A DNA stretch of 64,000 bases, taken from positions 1,360,001 to 1,424,000 of the forward strand of contig NZ_AP022321.1 of assembly GCF_013393365.1 (NCBI RefSeq). Reading direction: 5' to 3'. Numbering within the stretch: position 1 is the first letter of the stretch; the number at the start of each line of letters is the position of its first letter. This DNA is from Veillonella nakazawae (GTDB lineage: Bacteria > Bacillota > Negativicutes > Veillonellales > Veillonellaceae). Positions 1 through 12,662 of this stretch are shown here, piece by piece. Below the pieces are notes generated by a model. That model did no database searches. It was not told the origin of the DNA and saw nothing but the letters and a program-made list of their open reading frames with translations. Made by a program: the position numbers and the translations under genes.

Positions 1-1282
<1,282 letters not shown>

Positions 1283-1483
1283 ATCTTGAAGCTATTTGAA
1301 TAGCTCATTATTTGTTGTCGTTACATGTAAGTAACTTTGAATTATGGTTGGTTTTGACTTTGTCAAAACCCGCACTCTGGCATATGTTCAATCATATTGA
1401 TTGATTACCTATCATTGTTCAGTTTTCAAAGATCTGTACCAGTTTCCACTACCTTCTTTCGAAGTGTTTCATCAACTGGCGAC
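1283..1483 (-). promoter_or_regulatory. 16S rRNA leader with boxA-like antitermination signal
   Basis: This is the transcribed leader between promoter P2 and the 16S 5' end. On the minus strand it contains TCTTTGAAAACTGAAC (within 1416-1434), the boxA-like element usual in front of Firmicute 16S genes. It also has a perfect hairpin with arms GGTTTTGAC/GTCAAAACC at about 1349-1370 and a short AGCTATT/AATAGCT hairpin next to the 16S start, which may take part in RNase III processing. No protein gene is visible. Confidence 0.7.
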
Positions 1484-1489
1484 TTGATT

Positions 1490-1518
1490 ATTCTATCAAG
1501 TTCAGCTCATTACGTCAA
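1490..1518 (-). promoter_or_regulatory. rrn promoter P2 (sigma70-type)
   Basis: On the minus strand the -35 box TTGACG (1518-1513) and -10 box TAGAAT (1495-1490) are separated by exactly 17 bp. Transcription would start near 1483, about 200 nt before the 16S gene. It lies downstream of P1, giving the tandem promoter pair typical of rRNA operons. Confidence 0.75.
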
Positions 1519-1589
1519 GCACTTTTTAAAACTTTTTTCAGAAGTTTTTTTGTGCTCATCGTTTGTGCTGTGTCCTAACGACTTGTATA

Positions 1590-1617
1590 AGTATAGCACA
1601 AATAAAATAATCGTCAA
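1590..1617 (-). promoter_or_regulatory. rrn promoter P1 (sigma70-type)
   Basis: On the minus strand the -35 box TTGACG (1617-1612) and -10 box TATACT (1595-1590) are 16 bp apart. The -35 hexamer is identical to that of P2. The stretch 1618-1780 upstream is AT-rich, could act as an UP element, and shows no gene. Confidence 0.7.
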
Positions 1618-1780
1618 CATATAAAAACCTTGTTTTTACAACTTCATTTTAAATTCACCACGCCTCATCATAAGCCCGCCTTAATTCCTTATTAATTCAG
1701 GTTTTAAATTGTATAACACCTTTTTTTCAATCACTTTAGTTCATTTTATTTTTAACTAACTTTCACTAATTACTACTAAA

Positions 1781-1828
1781 GCTAAAAAATCCTTATAGAA
1801 TACTTTCAAAAGTATCCTATAAGGATTT
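1781..1828 (-). terminator. Rho-independent terminator after the MFS remnant
   Basis: A stem of about 19 bp with one mismatch (arms starting AATCCTTATAG and ending CTATAAGGATT) has a very short loop. On the minus strand it is followed by a T-run. It separates the decayed transporter from the rRNA promoters. Confidence 0.8.
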
Positions 1829-1883
1829 ATGGTTTTATCTAAATCTACGATGGGAAACTCTCACAAATAAAATCTCTATATAA

Positions 1884-2645
1884 CTATATTTCTAATGGAG
1901 TATATTTTTTAATCCATACATGATATAGACTGAGCGCTATGACCATAACTAAAGCAGCAATAATATATAGGTATTGATATCCTAATGCATTTGCAAGTAA
2001 TGCAAGTATAATTGAACCAGCGCCTACACTTATATCAAGAGCTAAGAAATATGTCGCCGTTGATACACCTGCTCGTTCAATAGGTGCTGATTGTATGGCT
2101 AACGCTTGAAATGCCGGCTGGGCCGCCCCATAGCCTAACCCCAATAATGGAGCTGTAAGAATAATAGCCATTGGTGTTGTGGCAAGGCCTAAGCCAAATA
2201 GGCCTAATATAAATAAGCCTAACCCAGGATAAATAATGAACTTAGATCCATAACGAGCATACACTTTCCCCACCAAAGGTCGACTGATTATAATCATCAA
2301 AGCAAAGATAGCAAAAAAAGCACTACCCCTAATACCTGCGCCCATACTATTCAGCTCGATAGGAATAAATACTAAAACGCCTGAATAAGTAAAACCTATG
2401 AATAAACCCATTAATGCCCAAGGCAAACTTTTGCTTTCTATAAACTGAGAAATATGCCAGCCTTTGTGCTTAGACGTTTTTGGTAAGGCTAACTCTTTTG
2501 AAAGAGGAATAACATTACTTAACAGCAATACGTCATCGCCAGACCTACATCTAAATCACTACCACTTAGTTCGGAAGTAATCACTATAGGTAATGCAGCT
2601 ACCAATACATAATGAGTCATATATAATATGCCACAGACTAAAAAG
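1884..2645 (-). pseudogene. Major facilitator superfamily transporter, decayed by internal deletion
   Basis: The longest open frame (1884-2528, 214 residues from a TTG) contains only the central loop and the last six or so membrane helices of a 12-helix MFS permease of about 400 residues. Upstream, in a different frame, about 2620-2531 encodes a typical first MFS helix (MTHYVLVAALPIVITSEL, then GSDLDVGLAMT) and soon meets a stop. Helices 2-6 are therefore missing and the two parts are out of frame. The recognisable 5' remnant begins immediately after the secF terminator, so the original start is also gone. A functional six-helix product is unlikely. Substrate is unknown. Confidence 0.75.
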
Positions 2646-2675
2646 AACCTCTCTAGACTGTATGCTAGAGAGGTT
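2640..2675 (-). terminator. Rho-independent terminator after secF
   Basis: A perfect 11-bp stem (AACCTCTCTAG / CTAGAGAGGTT, 2675-2646) with an 8-nt loop is followed on the minus strand by CTTTTTA. It lies 40 nt past the secF stop and ends the secD-secF transcript. Confidence 0.85.
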
Positions 2676-2714
2676 CAGTACTTTTACCATTATTATAGTA
2701 AAAGCAGTTATATA

Positions 2715-3611
2715 TTATTGTTGATTGCGGATATCGTTTTTGTTGCGACTTTTCCACATAACCCATAAGGATGTAGCTACACAGATAGAGGAGTACGCAC
2801 CACTAGCAAAACCGATAATCATACAAAGAGCAAAGTTTTTTGTAGTGTCCCCACCGAACAGATAAAGAGATACACAGGCGAACATAACTGTAGCCAATGT
2901 ATAGAAACTACGGTGAATACTTTGTGTAATAGATGCATTCGCAAGATCTGCAAATGTATCAGAACGTTTATGTGTATGTGTATTTTCACGAACACGGTCA
3001 AAGATAACTACAGATTCATTCATGGAGTAACCTACAACCGTAAGAATAGCAGCAAGGAAAGACGCATCAATTTCCAATTGGAAATAAGAGAATACGCCAA
3101 GCACCATGATTAAATCGTGGAAAATAGCAACAAGAGCAGAAATAGCAACTTTATATTCAAAACGATAAGAAATATACAATGCTAATGCTGCGAATGCTAT
3201 AACAAGATTTAACAACGCATGTTCTGTAACCTCAGAACCAATTACAGCACCTACAGTTTCAATACGTTTAACTGTATTGTTTCCAATAGATTTAGTCAAA
3301 GACTCTACAACAGCGGCACTTTCACTAGCCTCGAGATTACGTGTACGAATCATTACGTCTTCGCCCGCTGTTTCACCAGTAGTATCACCAGAAAGCTGAA
3401 TTTGTGCATTTTCAAGATTATATTCTTTCAAAACGTCACGAACTTGACTAACCTCTACAGGTTGATCAAATACAACTTCAACAATTGTACCACCAGTATA
3501 ATCAATACCAAAGTTAAAGCCTTTAGTAAAGATAGAAATCAAACTGATAATAACAAGTGTGGAGGAAATAGCAAACCACCAACGATGATGTTTAATTACG
3601 TCTAATGTCAT
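2715..3611 (-). CDS. secF: Protein translocase subunit SecF
   Basis: SecF works with SecD in the inner membrane, using the proton-motive force to pull secreted proteins through SecYEG. The 298-residue length is normal. The sequence shows an N-terminal membrane helix, the conserved FGIDYTGG motif near residue 33, a periplasmic domain, and five C-terminal helices with the SecF-type segment GYSMNESVVIFDRVRE. Its start overlaps the secD stop by 4 bp, so the two are translationally coupled, and a strong terminator follows. In a diderm host it should help feed outer-membrane proteins into the periplasm. Confidence 0.95.
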   Translation of the reverse strand: MTLDVIKHHRWWFAISSTLVIISLISIFTKGFNFGIDYTGGTIVEVVFDQPVEVSQVRDVLKEYNLENAQIQLSGDTTGETAGEDVMIRTRNLEASESAAVVESLTKSIGNNTVKRIETVGAVIGSEVTEHALLNLVIAFAALALYISYRFEYKVAISALVAIFHDLIMVLGVFSYFQLEIDASFLAAILTVVGYSMNESVVIFDRVRENTHTHKRSDTFADLANASITQSIHRSFYTLATVMFACVSLYLFGGDTTKNFALCMIIGFASGAYSSICVATSLWVMWKSRNKNDIRNQQ

Positions 3612-4882
3612 TTGCGTTTACCTCCTTTCAAAGATTTTGGTGCAAATGCGTCAGCACTTTTGCTTGGAGAGATATTCGCACCAAACCAGAATGGATGGTT
3701 CGTAAAGTTACAGTCTATAAGTAAGCGCAACAAGAAATGACTCACCGTAATCGCTGTAAACATACTTACAACAACACCTACGCCTAAGCTGATAGCAAAG
3801 CCTTTTACCGGACCAGAACCTAAGATTGTCAAGATACCAGCCGTAATAATAACGGATACGTTCGCATCTGTAATTGTTGCTAAAGCACGACTAAAACCAG
3901 CTTCCATTGCTACACGCATGGATTTACCAGAAAATACCTCTTCCTTAAATCGTTCAAAGATAAGGATATTAGCATCTACAGCAACACCCATGGATAAGAT
4001 AATACCAGCAATACCTGGCAATGTCATAGTCGCATTAAAGCCTTTACCTAATACAAGTAATAAGAGCATTACATATACAAGTAATGCGATATTAGCTACG
4101 ATACCGGAAAAGCGATATAAAATAACCAAGAAAATCATGATCATTGCAATACCAGCACTGAAGGCTACAACAGATTTATCCTTGGAATCTTGACCTAAAG
4201 AAGGACCTACTGTACGAACTTCCAATACATTAATTTTAACAGGTAATGCACCGGAACGTAATAAAATAGCTAAGTCTTTAGCTTCTTCTAAGCTTTGACT
4301 ACCAGAAATTGTTGCTTTACCACCTGTAATTGCTTGTTGCACTACAGGATTAGTCAATTCTTTACCATCCAAAGTAATGGCAATGCGACGGCCAATATTT
4401 TTAGATGTTAAGTCCGCAAATTTCTTAGCCCCTTCATCGCTTAATTCAATAGCAACGAGTGGTTGTTTATTTTGACCTAACTCTTCTTTCGCATCTTTTA
4501 AATCATCACCAGTCATAACAGTTTGACCTTGGTCATTCTTAAATTCTAAGACCGCAGTTTTACCGATACGTTTTATCGCTTCGTCAGGATCTTTTACGCC
4601 TGGCAATTCGATGATAATACGGCGAGCGCCTTCACGTTGTACCAATGGTTCAGACAAACCCATTTCATTAATACGACGCTCTAAGATTTGCTTCGCCCGT
4701 TCCACTGCATCATTGTCAGCTTGACCAGTTGCAGAATCCTCTGCTTCCAATACGATATGCGTACCACCTTGTAAGTCTAGGCCTTGTTTCAAAGAACCTG
4801 CTAAAGGTTGAATGAAATACGCAAATAATCCAATGATGGCAGCAATGACTACTAAAAACTTGATAATAGCTTTACCGTTCAA
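3608..4882 (-). CDS. secD: Protein translocase subunit SecD
   Basis: Partner of SecF in the accessory Sec translocase complex. Of 424 residues, the N-terminal helix is followed by LKQGLDLQGGTH (about residues 31-42), the hallmark SecD motif. A periplasmic region comes next, then a C-terminal membrane half containing ILSMGVAVDANILIFERFKEE-type sequence. It is shorter than the roughly 615-residue E. coli SecD but matches the compact Gram-positive/Negativicute form. It sits directly upstream of secF and downstream of a folate cyclo-ligase gene and yajC. Confidence 0.95.
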   Translation of the reverse strand: MNGKAIIKFLVVIAAIIGLFAYFIQPLAGSLKQGLDLQGGTHIVLEAEDSATGQADNDAVERAKQILERRINEMGLSEPLVQREGARRIIIELPGVKDPDEAIKRIGKTAVLEFKNDQGQTVMTGDDLKDAKEELGQNKQPLVAIELSDEGAKKFADLTSKNIGRRIAITLDGKELTNPVVQQAITGGKATISGSQSLEEAKDLAILLRSGALPVKINVLEVRTVGPSLGQDSKDKSVVAFSAGIAMIMIFLVILYRFSGIVANIALLVYVMLLLLVLGKGFNATMTLPGIAGIILSMGVAVDANILIFERFKEEVFSGKSMRVAMEAGFSRALATITDANVSVIITAGILTILGSGPVKGFAISLGVGVVVSMFTAITVSHFLLRLLIDCNFTNHPFWFGANISPSKSADAFAPKSLKGGKRK

Positions 4883-4903
4883 AATAGTTGCTCCCTTCTA
4901 CTA

Positions 4904-5470
4904 CTATACGCAATGTATAACGCCTTGCTCCGTTACAATCTTGTTCATCCGTTGGTCCAATTCATCCATAGGGATTGGTTCATCCCAAATTTGGATAGCC
5001 CAACATACGCCCATATATGTACTTGATGAAAGTTCCTTGAGAAATCGATCATAATACCCATTCCCCATCCCCATGCGACCACCTTGACGGTCAAAGCCAG
5101 CACCAGGCACTAAAATCAAATCCAAGTCATGTGGATTAATAACCTCGTATGGCTCAGAGGGAATGCGAATATTTAACACACCCCGAGTGATAGATTCTAG
5201 AGACTTGAGACGAACTGCAATCATTGTCGTCTTATCTGTACAAACTGGAACATATACGGATTTACCATGTTCTAAAGCATGACGAATCACATCGTCTAAA
5301 TTGGCCTCCTTGGGCATCGCCAAATAGGCCATAATGCTATTGGCTGATTTATATTCAGGAGTATTGACGATTTGCTCCGTCAACATTGATGTCCATGTAT
5401 TACAATCAGCAACGGATAAAGCAGCGCGCTGGGACTTGCACGCCCGGCGCACTGCTTCCTTTGTATTCAT
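4904..5470 (-). CDS. 5-formyltetrahydrofolate cyclo-ligase
   Basis: The protein converts 5-formyl-THF to 5,10-methenyl-THF with ATP, returning a storage folate to one-carbon metabolism. Its 188 residues are the family length. The signature VPGAGFDRQGGRMGMGNGYY (phosphate and folate binding) is clear near residue 120, and the basic N-terminus RRACKSQRAAL is usual. The start ATG overlaps the yajC stop by 1 bp, and secD follows 21 bp downstream, so it is co-transcribed with the Sec genes without an obvious functional link. Confidence 0.9.
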   Translation of the reverse strand: MNTKEAVRRACKSQRAALSVADCNTWTSMLTEQIVNTPEYKSANSIMAYLAMPKEANLDDVIRHALEHGKSVYVPVCTDKTTMIAVRLKSLESITRGVLNIRIPSEPYEVINPHDLDLILVPGAGFDRQGGRMGMGNGYYDRFLKELSSSTYMGVCWAIQIWDEPIPMDELDQRMNKIVTEQGVIHCV

Positions 5471-5760
5471 TATTTTTCTTCCTTGTTTTTCTTGGAAAGT
5501 ACGTTAGCAATTGCAGAACGCGCAAATGTTAACTCCACTTTTTCAGATACTTGAACCTTTACTTTTTCATCATCAAGTTCAACGATTTCACCATAAATAC
5601 CGCCAATTGTAACGATTTTTTGGCCTTTTTTCAAACTACCTAACAAATTAGCGCGCTCTTTTTGTTGTTTCTTTTGTGGACGCCATAATAAAAAATAAAA
5701 GATTACGACCATCAACAAAATAGGCCAGCTAGTTTGCAACACTTGTAAAATATCTTCCAT
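5470..5760 (-). CDS. yajC: Preprotein translocase subunit YajC
   Basis: A 96-residue protein with one N-terminal membrane helix (about residues 12-28) followed by a charged cytoplasmic domain. LLWRPQKKQQKE and IVTIGGIYGEIVELDDEKV are typical YajC sequences. YajC associates with SecDF in the inner membrane. A good ribosome binding site (TAGGAGGATAAA) precedes the ATG. The order tgt-yajC-...-secD-secF is a widespread arrangement. Confidence 0.93.
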   Translation of the reverse strand: MEDILQVLQTSWPILLMVVIFYFLLWRPQKKQQKERANLLGSLKKGQKIVTIGGIYGEIVELDDEKVKVQVSEKVELTFARSAIANVLSKKNKEEK

Positions 5761-5837
5761 TTTATCCTCCTAGTATAATAAATATATTTTTCTTTTCTAG
5801 TATAGCCACCTAATATAGATTTGACTAGACTTAATTA

Positions 5838-7987
<2,150 letters not shown>

Positions 7988-7998
7988 CGTAATCCTTA

Positions 7999-9600
7999 TT
8001 AGTACATTTTCTTTAATGTAATGCCACTATAGTAGTGACGCAAAATAGTTTGGTAATAATTAGCATCCCCTGGAGTAGCACGCTTAGCCATTTCCGCAGC
8101 GCCCCATTGAGACATACCAAGACCATGTCCCCAACCGTGGCCTTTAATATAGACAGTATCATTACTACCAGTAAAGTTATGATATGCCTTACCCGTGCCT
8201 TTAGCAGGGTTGTGATTTACATAGAAATCAAATAGTGTAGATTTTAAACCTAAAATACTACGCAAGGAATCGCCATCTACTGTCGTCTTTCCAGAGGTGC
8301 CTATGAAAGTAGCACTCTTAATACGTCCAGACACGCCTCTGTCAGATGTTTGTTGACCTGGCTTGCCAAGTGGTGTCAATTGAATACTCTTCAATTTCCC
8401 CACCCCTTTACTTGCTGCATTGAGCTTACTTTCAAGGGCCTGACGAGAGGTAGTAACCGTCCAATTCGATGTAGATGTGCCAGTACTAAAATCCTTTACA
8501 CCTTTCAAATATGGTACATCACTGCCCCACACATTAACACTATCCTCAGTATAGCCACCGCCATCAGAATGGAATAAGGCATTAATAGGGCGTTGATTAT
8601 ATAGCATAACCATACCCTTTGTCTTATTTACTGCATTAGTAGTAGCCTGAGTTTCACCACTAACCCCATTATAGACTTGATGATCTGTGGACGTACTCAC
8701 ATCATACAATTTTCCTTTATTTTCTTCCATTGTATGAAGCGCATAAGTGCGAGCTGCTACAGCTTGTGCTTCTAATGCTGCTGCAGGCCAAGACGGAACG
8801 ACTTCCTGTGGAACTACGCCATAAAGATAATCTTCAAGAGGTACAGAGTTAATGACCATCATTTTACCATTATTAGCACGTAATGTAAGTCCACCGCGAT
8901 AACCTTTACCTTCAAACAAGAATGGCGCATCACTATTAGCTGGTTTTAAGGTAACTACACTATCAATGGCCTTGCCATTAACAACAATTTTACCACCTTG
9001 AACACCAACAGATGTACCACGATTCGCACTAATTGTACTAACTTGACCATTATTACTATTTAACACAACCATATTGGCAGTAGATGTCACCTTAGCATCG
9101 GTGCTACGGCTTCCTAATAGAACACGTACATTTGGTACATGCTCAATACGCTCCGTAGCAGGCGTTACTACAGAACCTACTTTATTGCGCGTAATAGCAG
9201 CTGTATTAGCTTGAATGCTATTTGCATTAGATGTTTTTACAACCTTAGATGCAGTAGACTTAACACCAGTAGATGTAGTTTTTGCTACAGGTTTTGGAGC
9301 TACTGTTTTTTGAACTTTCGTTGTAGCACTAGATGCTGCAGGTTTAGCAGCTGGCTTCGACGACACTTTTGACACAGGCTTTGGGGCCGGTTTAGTTACA
9401 AGTGGTCGAAAAGTTGACTTCTTAGTCGAATTTACTTTCGATACATTTATTGTAGATACTGTTGATTTCGGCATTGGCTTTTTAGTTACTACTGTACTTT
9501 TATGTTGCAATGTTGCCCCTTGAGCAACAGAAGCACCGCCAATATTTACACCTAAAAACAAAGTTGCCATTATCATCAATTGTAATCGTTTCGTTTTCAT
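7999..9600 (-). CDS. SpoIID/LytB-domain protein, exported
   Basis: The 533-residue protein has a signal peptide (about residues 1-29) and then a long Ser/Thr/Lys/Pro-rich low-complexity stretch (about 30-150) that is probably disordered. A SpoIID domain fills the rest. The segment [20 protein letters not shown] followed by [14 protein letters not shown] matches the SpoIID core including its conserved Glu, and the C-terminal [15 protein letters not shown] motif is also typical. SpoIID is a lytic transglycosylase acting on denuded glycan in sporulating relatives; LytB-type members modulate amidases. Nothing nearby suggests sporulation, so a role in cell-wall turnover or division is inferred. 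Confidence 0.88.
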   Translation of the reverse strand: MKTKRLQLMIMATLFLGVNIGGASVAQGATLQHKSTVVTKKPMPKSTVSTINVSKVNSTKKSTFRPLVTKPAPKPVSKVSSKPAAKPAASSATTKVQKTVAPKPVAKTTSTGVKSTASKVVKTSNANSIQANTAAITRNKVGSVVTPATERIEHVPNVRVLLGSRSTDAKVTSTANMVVLNSNNGQVSTISANRGTSVGVQGGKIVVNGKAIDSVVTLKPANSDAPFLFEGKGYRGGLTLRANNGKMMVINSVPLEDYLYGVVPQEVVPSWPAAALEAQAVAARTYALHTMEENKGKLYDVSTSTDHQVYNGVSGETQATTNAVNKTKGMVMLYNQRPINALFHSDGGGYTEDSVNVWGSDVPYLKGVKDFSTGTSTSNWTVTTSRQALESKLNAASKGVGKLKSIQLTPLGKPGQQTSDRGVSGRIKSATFIGTSGKTTVDGDSLRSILGLKSTLFDFYVNHNPAKGTGKAYHNFTGSNDTVYIKGHGWGHGLGMSQWGAAEMAKRATPGDANYYQTILRHYYSGITLKKMY

Positions 9601-9602
9601 TG

Positions 9603-10607
9603 TTATTTCCCTGTCTGTGAAATACCTAAATGCTCATAGGCAAGTTTAGTAGCCACCCTCCCACGCGGTGTACGTCCTAAAAAACCTAGTTGCATCAAAT
9701 ATGGTTCATACACATCTTCGATGGTATCTCTCTCTTCGCTGATAGCTGCCGCAATAGTATCAATACCTACTGGACCACCATCATACTTTTCAATAATACA
9801 CTCCAACACACGTCGATCGATTCGATCGAGTCCTTCTTTATCTATATATAAACGTTGTAACGCATCATCTGCAATGTCTTGAGTGATAACCCCATCACCA
9901 ATAACTTGTGCAAAATCACGTACCCGTTTAAGTAGACGATTTGCGATACGCGGCGTTCCCCTTGAACGACGCGCAATTTCGCTAGCCCCAGTCGGCTCAA
10001 TACCAATATTGAGTATTTCTGCGGCCCGCGTCACAATAAACTCTAATTCCGGTTGTTTATAATATTCCAACCGGTTAATAATACCAAAGCGGTCCCGCAA
10101 AGGCGCCGCCAAAGCCCCGGCCCGTGTAGTGGCACCTACCAAAGTAAACTTTGGCAAATCAATGCGCACCGTTCGAGCACTTGGGCCCTTACCGATGATA
10201 ATATCGATAGCATAGTCCTCCATAGCAGAGTACAATACTTCCTCTACACTGCGAGACAAGCGATGAATTTCATCGATAAATAGTACATCGTGGTCATCTA
10301 AATTTGTTAAGATGGCAGCCAAGTCACCAGACTTTTCAATGGCAGGCCCAGAGGTTATGCGAAAATTAACACCCAATTCATTCGCAATAATCCCTGCCAA
10401 AGTAGTCTTCCCAAGACCTGGTGGACCATAGAGCAATACGTGATCTAAGGCTTCACCACGTTGCTTAGCCGCCTGAATATACACATTTAGATTACCTTTA
10501 GCCTCTTCTTGACCTACATACTCATTAAAGAACTTTGGTCGTAGGCTATATTGCCACATATCTTCTTCGTGCTCGCCATTTCCGACAAGGCGTACTTCTT
10601 CGTTCAT
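9603..10607 (-). CDS. ruvB: Holliday junction branch migration helicase RuvB
   Basis: RuvB is the hexameric AAA+ motor that drives branch migration with RuvA. Of 334 residues, the Walker A GPPGLGKT spans 61-68. Walker [10 protein letters not shown], sensor 1 GATTRAG and the C-terminal winged helix ending in [13 protein letters not shown] are all present. It is 2 bp downstream of ruvA within a ruvC-ruvA-ruvB operon. Confidence 0.97.
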   Translation of the reverse strand: MNEEVRLVGNGEHEEDMWQYSLRPKFFNEYVGQEEAKGNLNVYIQAAKQRGEALDHVLLYGPPGLGKTTLAGIIANELGVNFRITSGPAIEKSGDLAAILTNLDDHDVLFIDEIHRLSRSVEEVLYSAMEDYAIDIIIGKGPSARTVRIDLPKFTLVGATTRAGALAAPLRDRFGIINRLEYYKQPELEFIVTRAAEILNIGIEPTGASEIARRSRGTPRIANRLLKRVRDFAQVIGDGVITQDIADDALQRLYIDKEGLDRIDRRVLECIIEKYDGGPVGIDTIAAAISEERDTIEDVYEPYLMQLGFLGRTPRGRVATKLAYEHLGISQTGK

Positions 10608-10609
10608 CC

Positions 10610-11218
10610 TTATCGTCCTTTCCCAAGCTCAATCAAGCTGACTTTAATCAACTCAGATACATCGCGTTTACCATCATCTAAAGACTCCACAATATCGGCC
10701 ACATCTCGCTCGGAATATCCTAATGATACAAGAGCTTCAATAGCCTCTCCCGCAGCTCCACTTGCAGTAACGCCAATTGGCTGAATCACCGCCGGTGACT
10801 CCGTAGAGATATGTGTCATTTTAGCTAACTTATCCTTTAATTCAAGAACAAGTCGCTCTGCAGACTTCTTGCCAATGCCAGGCAATTTGGTTAATTGCTG
10901 TACTTGGCCATTAATAACAGCTAATTTGAAAGCCTCCGGTGTCATGCCAGACAAAATACCTAACCCCACCTTAGGCCCTATACCGGAAACAGAAATGAGT
11001 AGAATAAATAGCTCATATTCCTCTTCCGTCCAAAAGCCATAGAGTTGCATTGCATCTTCCCGCACATTCAAATACGTAAATAGCGTTGCCTCATGACCTT
11101 CGATCAATTGTTGACGCGTAGTGGTCGGCACATAAACGCGATACCCTACACCATGTACATCTACGTAACAAGACTCTTTAAAGAGATGTGTTACGATGCC
11201 CCGTACATACCCTATCAT
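10610..11218 (-). CDS. ruvA: Holliday junction DNA helicase subunit RuvA
   Basis: RuvA binds the four-way junction as a tetramer and loads RuvB. The 202 residues show the N-terminal OB-fold ([12 protein letters not shown]), helix-hairpin-helix segments [13 protein letters not shown] and [19 protein letters not shown], and the C-terminal domain that contacts RuvB. The start overlaps the ruvC stop by 1 bp. Confidence 0.97.
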   Translation of the reverse strand: MIGYVRGIVTHLFKESCYVDVHGVGYRVYVPTTTRQQLIEGHEATLFTYLNVREDAMQLYGFWTEEEYELFILLISVSGIGPKVGLGILSGMTPEAFKLAVINGQVQQLTKLPGIGKKSAERLVLELKDKLAKMTHISTESPAVIQPIGVTASGAAGEAIEALVSLGYSERDVADIVESLDDGKRDVSELIKVSLIELGKGR

Positions 11219-11712
11219 TATACCAACCTCTTCAATCTATCATTGTGAGAACTATGGGCCGTACAGATGGCAACAGCTAATGCATCTGCCGTATCATCGG
11301 GCTTAATTTTCTCACGAATCCCCAAAATATTCATGGTCATATAAATAACCTGATTCTTATCAGCCTTACCGTATCCTGTAACAGCTTGCTTGATTTGTAG
11401 CGGTGTATATTCATAAATAGGAATACGCTGTTGTTCAGCTGCTAACAAGATAACTCCACGTGCTTGCCCAACCTTAATCGCCGTCGTTACATTGCGATTG
11501 AAGAACAATTCCTCTACGCCGAACTTATCCGGTTTAAATTCCTCTAGAATATCACTTAGATCATTAAATAAAATTTCTAACCGTTGTGAATCAGTTAATT
11601 CCTTAGGAGTTGTAATAGCCCCATAGGCTACTGGCGTTAATTTGCTGCCCTTCACGTCAATAATGCCATATCCACATATAGCCGTGCCTGGGTCAATACC
11701 TATTATTCGCAT
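11218..11712 (-). CDS. ruvC: Crossover junction endodeoxyribonuclease RuvC
   Basis: RuvC cuts Holliday junctions. The 164-residue RNase H-fold protein carries the four acidic residues expected: Asp7 in IIGIDPGT, Glu67 in VEELFF, and the aspartates of KPDDTADALA near 139-143. It is first in the ruvCAB operon. Upstream, 11713-11880 is AT-rich and probably holds the operon promoter, which I could not place. Confidence 0.96.
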   Translation of the reverse strand: MRIIGIDPGTAICGYGIIDVKGSKLTPVAYGAITTPKELTDSQRLEILFNDLSDILEEFKPDKFGVEELFFNRNVTTAIKVGQARGVILLAAEQQRIPIYEYTPLQIKQAVTGYGKADKNQVIYMTMNILGIREKIKPDDTADALAVAICTAHSSHNDRLKRLV

Positions 11713-11881
11713 CTCAACCCCCTAGTTTAAAAATGAGATAAGCTGTCGCCTACCTCCATTACATAATCTATTTTATTATAGCACAATACCACATCGAAGT
11801 TCATGAATTTCAATATAAAATTTATAAGAAATCTATTAGTATTCTTAACATTTACAAAAACTCTAAATTTCATGAATCAAT

Positions 11882-11911
11882 AAAAAAGGAGCACCCCTCA
11901 GAGTACTCCTT
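11882..11911 (-). terminator. Rho-independent terminator after yebC
   Basis: Arms AAGGAGTAC and GTGCTCCTT (minus strand) form a stem of about 9 bp followed by TTTTTATT. It lies 5 nt past the yebC stop. Confidence 0.85.
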
Positions 11912-11915
11912 AATA

Positions 11916-12653
11916 TTATTCTTCTTCGTCGTCTGGCAAAATACCGTTATGATATACATTTTGTACATCATCAAGATCATCCAATACGTCTAACATTTTT
12001 TGCATTTTTACAGCATCATCACCAGTCAATTCAATTGTAGTATCTGGAATCATTGTGATTTTCGCTACTTCTGTTTCAATGCCCGCATCAGCAAGAGCTG
12101 ATTCTACCGCATCATAATCTTCAGGAGTAGTATAAATTTCAAATACATCATCTTCGGACTTAAGATCTTCTGCGCCCGCTTCAAGAGCTAACATAGTCAA
12201 TTCATCTTCGTCATGACCTTCTTTATCGATAACGAATACGCCTTTAGATTTAAACATCCAACCTACACAACCGCTTTCACCAAGGTTACCACCTTGTTTA
12301 GAGAATGCATGGCGTACATCGGCAGCCGCACGGTTACGATTATCCGTCATAACCTCTACAGTAACAGCCACACCAGCTGGACCATAACCTTCATATACGA
12401 TTTCTTCGTATGCGTTCATATCCGTAGCACCAACGCCTTTATCGATGGCACGTTGAATATTATCCTTAGGAATATTATTTTCACGAGCTTTTTGTAAAGC
12501 CAATTTCAAACGCATATTACCTGTTGGATCGGCACCACCCATACGTGCTGCTACAGTAATTTCACGACCGATTTTCGTAGCCAATTTAGCCTTCAATGCA
12601 TCGGTTTTACCTTTTTTATGTTTAATATTTGCCCATTTTGAATGTCCTGACAT
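11916..12653 (-). CDS. yebC: YebC/PmpR family protein
   Basis: The 245 residues open with MSGHSKWANIKHKKGKTDAL, the invariant start of this family, and carry the central GYGPAGVAVTVEVMTDNRNR and SKQGGNLGESG motifs. Members were described as DNA-binding regulators. More recent work ties the family to translation of difficult (proline-rich) stretches, so the cytosolic role here could be either. It is co-directional with and 9 bp from an RNA methyltransferase gene, which favours a link to RNA or translation. A terminator follows directly. Confidence 0.93.
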   Translation of the reverse strand: MSGHSKWANIKHKKGKTDALKAKLATKIGREITVAARMGGADPTGNMRLKLALQKARENNIPKDNIQRAIDKGVGATDMNAYEEIVYEGYGPAGVAVTVEVMTDNRNRAAADVRHAFSKQGGNLGESGCVGWMFKSKGVFVIDKEGHDEDELTMLALEAGAEDLKSEDDVFEIYTTPEDYDAVESALADAGIETEVAKITMIPDTTIELTGDDAVKMQKMLDVLDDLDDVQNVYHNGILPDDEEE

Positions 12654-12662
12654 AGACGCCTC

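Noticed and set aside
1884..2528. The 214-residue MFS frame as an intact small transporter
   Set aside because: It lacks half of the helices, would start at a TTG without a ribosome binding site, and the missing N-terminal part is visible upstream in another frame.
7988..7998. preQ1 riboswitch for the queA-tgt pair
   Set aside because: Only 11 bp separate queA from the upstream gene and no pseudoknot-type element was seen.
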